Part shown: piece after piece, positions 4,860-5,616 of the stretch
Layout of the letters: every line of letters starts with the position of its first letter
Numbering within the stretch: the first letter of the stretch is position 1
NCBI GenBank assembly: GCA_937890875.1
Contig: CALAEB010000614.1
Location: forward strand, 1 to 5,616
Length of the DNA: 5,616 bases
Direction: 5' to 3'
Source: an uncultured Anaerolineaceae bacterium
GTDB lineage: Bacteria; Chloroflexota; Anaerolineae; Anaerolineales; Anaerolineaceae
Translations under genes and position numbers: made by a program
Notes under the pieces: model-generated
What the model was told of the DNA's origin: nothing
Seen by the model: the letters and a program-made list of their open reading frames with translations, nothing else
The model's database searches: none

Positions 4860-5616
4860 ATGCCAAAACTTAAAGTACTGAAGGCGCAGAATCCCGCAGA
4901 CACGGGACGATTAAGCGCGGATGTCGTATCAGAATTAATGCATGCACAACCGAATTGTTTGCTGGGGTTAGCAACAGGGTCCACACCACTGCCGTTATAC
5001 CGGGAACTGGTCCTGCGATATCAACAGGGAAGCCTGGATTTTTCAAAAGTTCGTTCAGTCAATTTAGATGAATATGTCGGTCTGCCGGCGGATGATCCGC
5101 AGAGTTACCGATATTTCATGCAGAAAAACTTGTTCCAACATATCAACATGGATCCGCGGAACGCGCGGATTCCGGATGGCATGGCCCCAGATCTGACCGC
5201 CGAGTGCGATCAATATGAAGCGCAGATCGCCGCCTGGGATGGAGTTGATTTGCAGGTATTAGGAATCGGGCTGAACGGACATATCGGATTTAATGAACCC
5301 GCGCCGATTTTTACCTGCAGAACCCACGTGACCAATCTCACAGAAAGCACACGCCAGGCAAACCAACGGTTTTTTCCGGATTCGGAACACGTTCCGCATC
5401 AGGCCATAACGATGGGGGTCGGCACGATTATGGACGCGCGGAAGATTCTGCTGATTTGCGCAGGCACAAAAAAAGCGGAAATTTTGGAAAAAGCTTTCTT
5501 CAGTCCGGTTGACCCGATGGTTCCGGCATCAGTTTTGCAGTTTCATCAGAATGTCACCGTTGTAGCGGATGAAGGAGCTTTAGCAATCATTCACCGGAAG
5601 CATCCGGATGTTCTCA
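4860..5616 (+). CDS. nagB: Glucosamine-6-phosphate deaminase (partial, 3' end beyond window)
   Basis: NagB converts glucosamine 6-phosphate to fructose 6-phosphate and ammonia, the step that feeds amino sugars into glycolysis. I translated 252 codons from the ATG at 4860 with no stop to the edge. Motifs are complete: the phosphate-binding loop GLATGSTP (36-43), NLDEYVGL (68-75) with D70 as likely catalytic base, and GIGLNGHIGFNEP (135-147) with H141 and E146. N139 stands where E. coli NagB has Asp, as I recall is usual in Bacillus-type enzymes, so it is not a defect. RTHVTNLTESTRQAN and the late LLICAGTKKAEIL strand also match. GAGG at 4851-4854, five bases upstream, sets the start. Bacillus enzymes have about 240 residues, so almost all of the domain is here, with a somewhat longer C-terminus. 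nagA or a regulator could follow downstream but is not in view. Confidence 0.96.
   Translation, partial: MPKLKVLKAQNPADTGRLSADVVSELMHAQPNCLLGLATGSTPLPLYRELVLRYQQGSLDFSKVRSVNLDEYVGLPADDPQSYRYFMQKNLFQHINMDPRNARIPDGMAPDLTAECDQYEAQIAAWDGVDLQVLGIGLNGHIGFNEPAPIFTCRTHVTNLTESTRQANQRFFPDSEHVPHQAITMGVGTIMDARKILLICAGTKKAEILEKAFFSPVDPMVPASVLQFHQNVTVVADEGALAIIHRKHPDVL

Noticed and set aside
4568..4866. Frames of about 85 codons on both strands before nagB
   Set aside because: They overlap the nagB promoter, lack good starts and match nothing recognisable.
5274..5300. Asn instead of Asp before the NagB catalytic His, as a possible defect
   Set aside because: The NGHIGFNEP form is, from memory, normal in Bacillus-type NagB proteins.

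Overview
The window holds five protein genes of ordinary bacterial type and two long non-coding gaps. Both ends cut through a gene. Strong AGGAGG-type ribosome binding sites, a feoA-feoB pair, a NagB of Bacillus-like type (GIG-x-NGHIGFNEP motif) and roughly half G+C suggest a bacterium related to Firmicutes/Clostridia. That placement is an inference from gene style; no marker gene is present.

Left part (1-2440), minus strand: a ferrous-iron uptake operon, feoA then feoB. feoB runs off the left edge after 539 codons. Its promoter lies far upstream, at about 2411-2439. The predicted transcription start is covered by an inverted repeat (2384-2403) that looks like a DtxR/MntR/IdeR-family metal box, so iron-dependent repression is likely. 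Between promoter and feoA lie about 440 bp without a recognisable gene. This leader carries a well-formed 15-codon open frame and a GC-rich hairpin containing an anti-Shine-Dalgarno sequence.

Middle (2646-3626), plus strand: a complete aldose-1-epimerase-like protein of the DUF4432 type. It ends directly before a hairpin that can terminate transcription from both sides. Convergent to it (4329-3733, minus strand) is a small FMN nitroreductase of the Frm2-like type.

Right part: a 530 bp gap with no supported gene (4330-4859) holds the nagB promoter and two palindromes of related sequence. Then comes nagB (4860 to the edge, plus strand), glucosamine-6-phosphate deaminase, nearly complete. The two sugar genes could both serve carbohydrate catabolism, but each stands alone with its own expression signals.

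I see no mobile element, CRISPR array, tRNA or rRNA, and no clearly new multi-gene system. The items most worth a second look are the feo leader, the metal box, the palindromes before nagB, and a near-perfect 38-bp fold-back at the extreme left edge that replaces the expected feoB sequence and may be a contig-end artefact.
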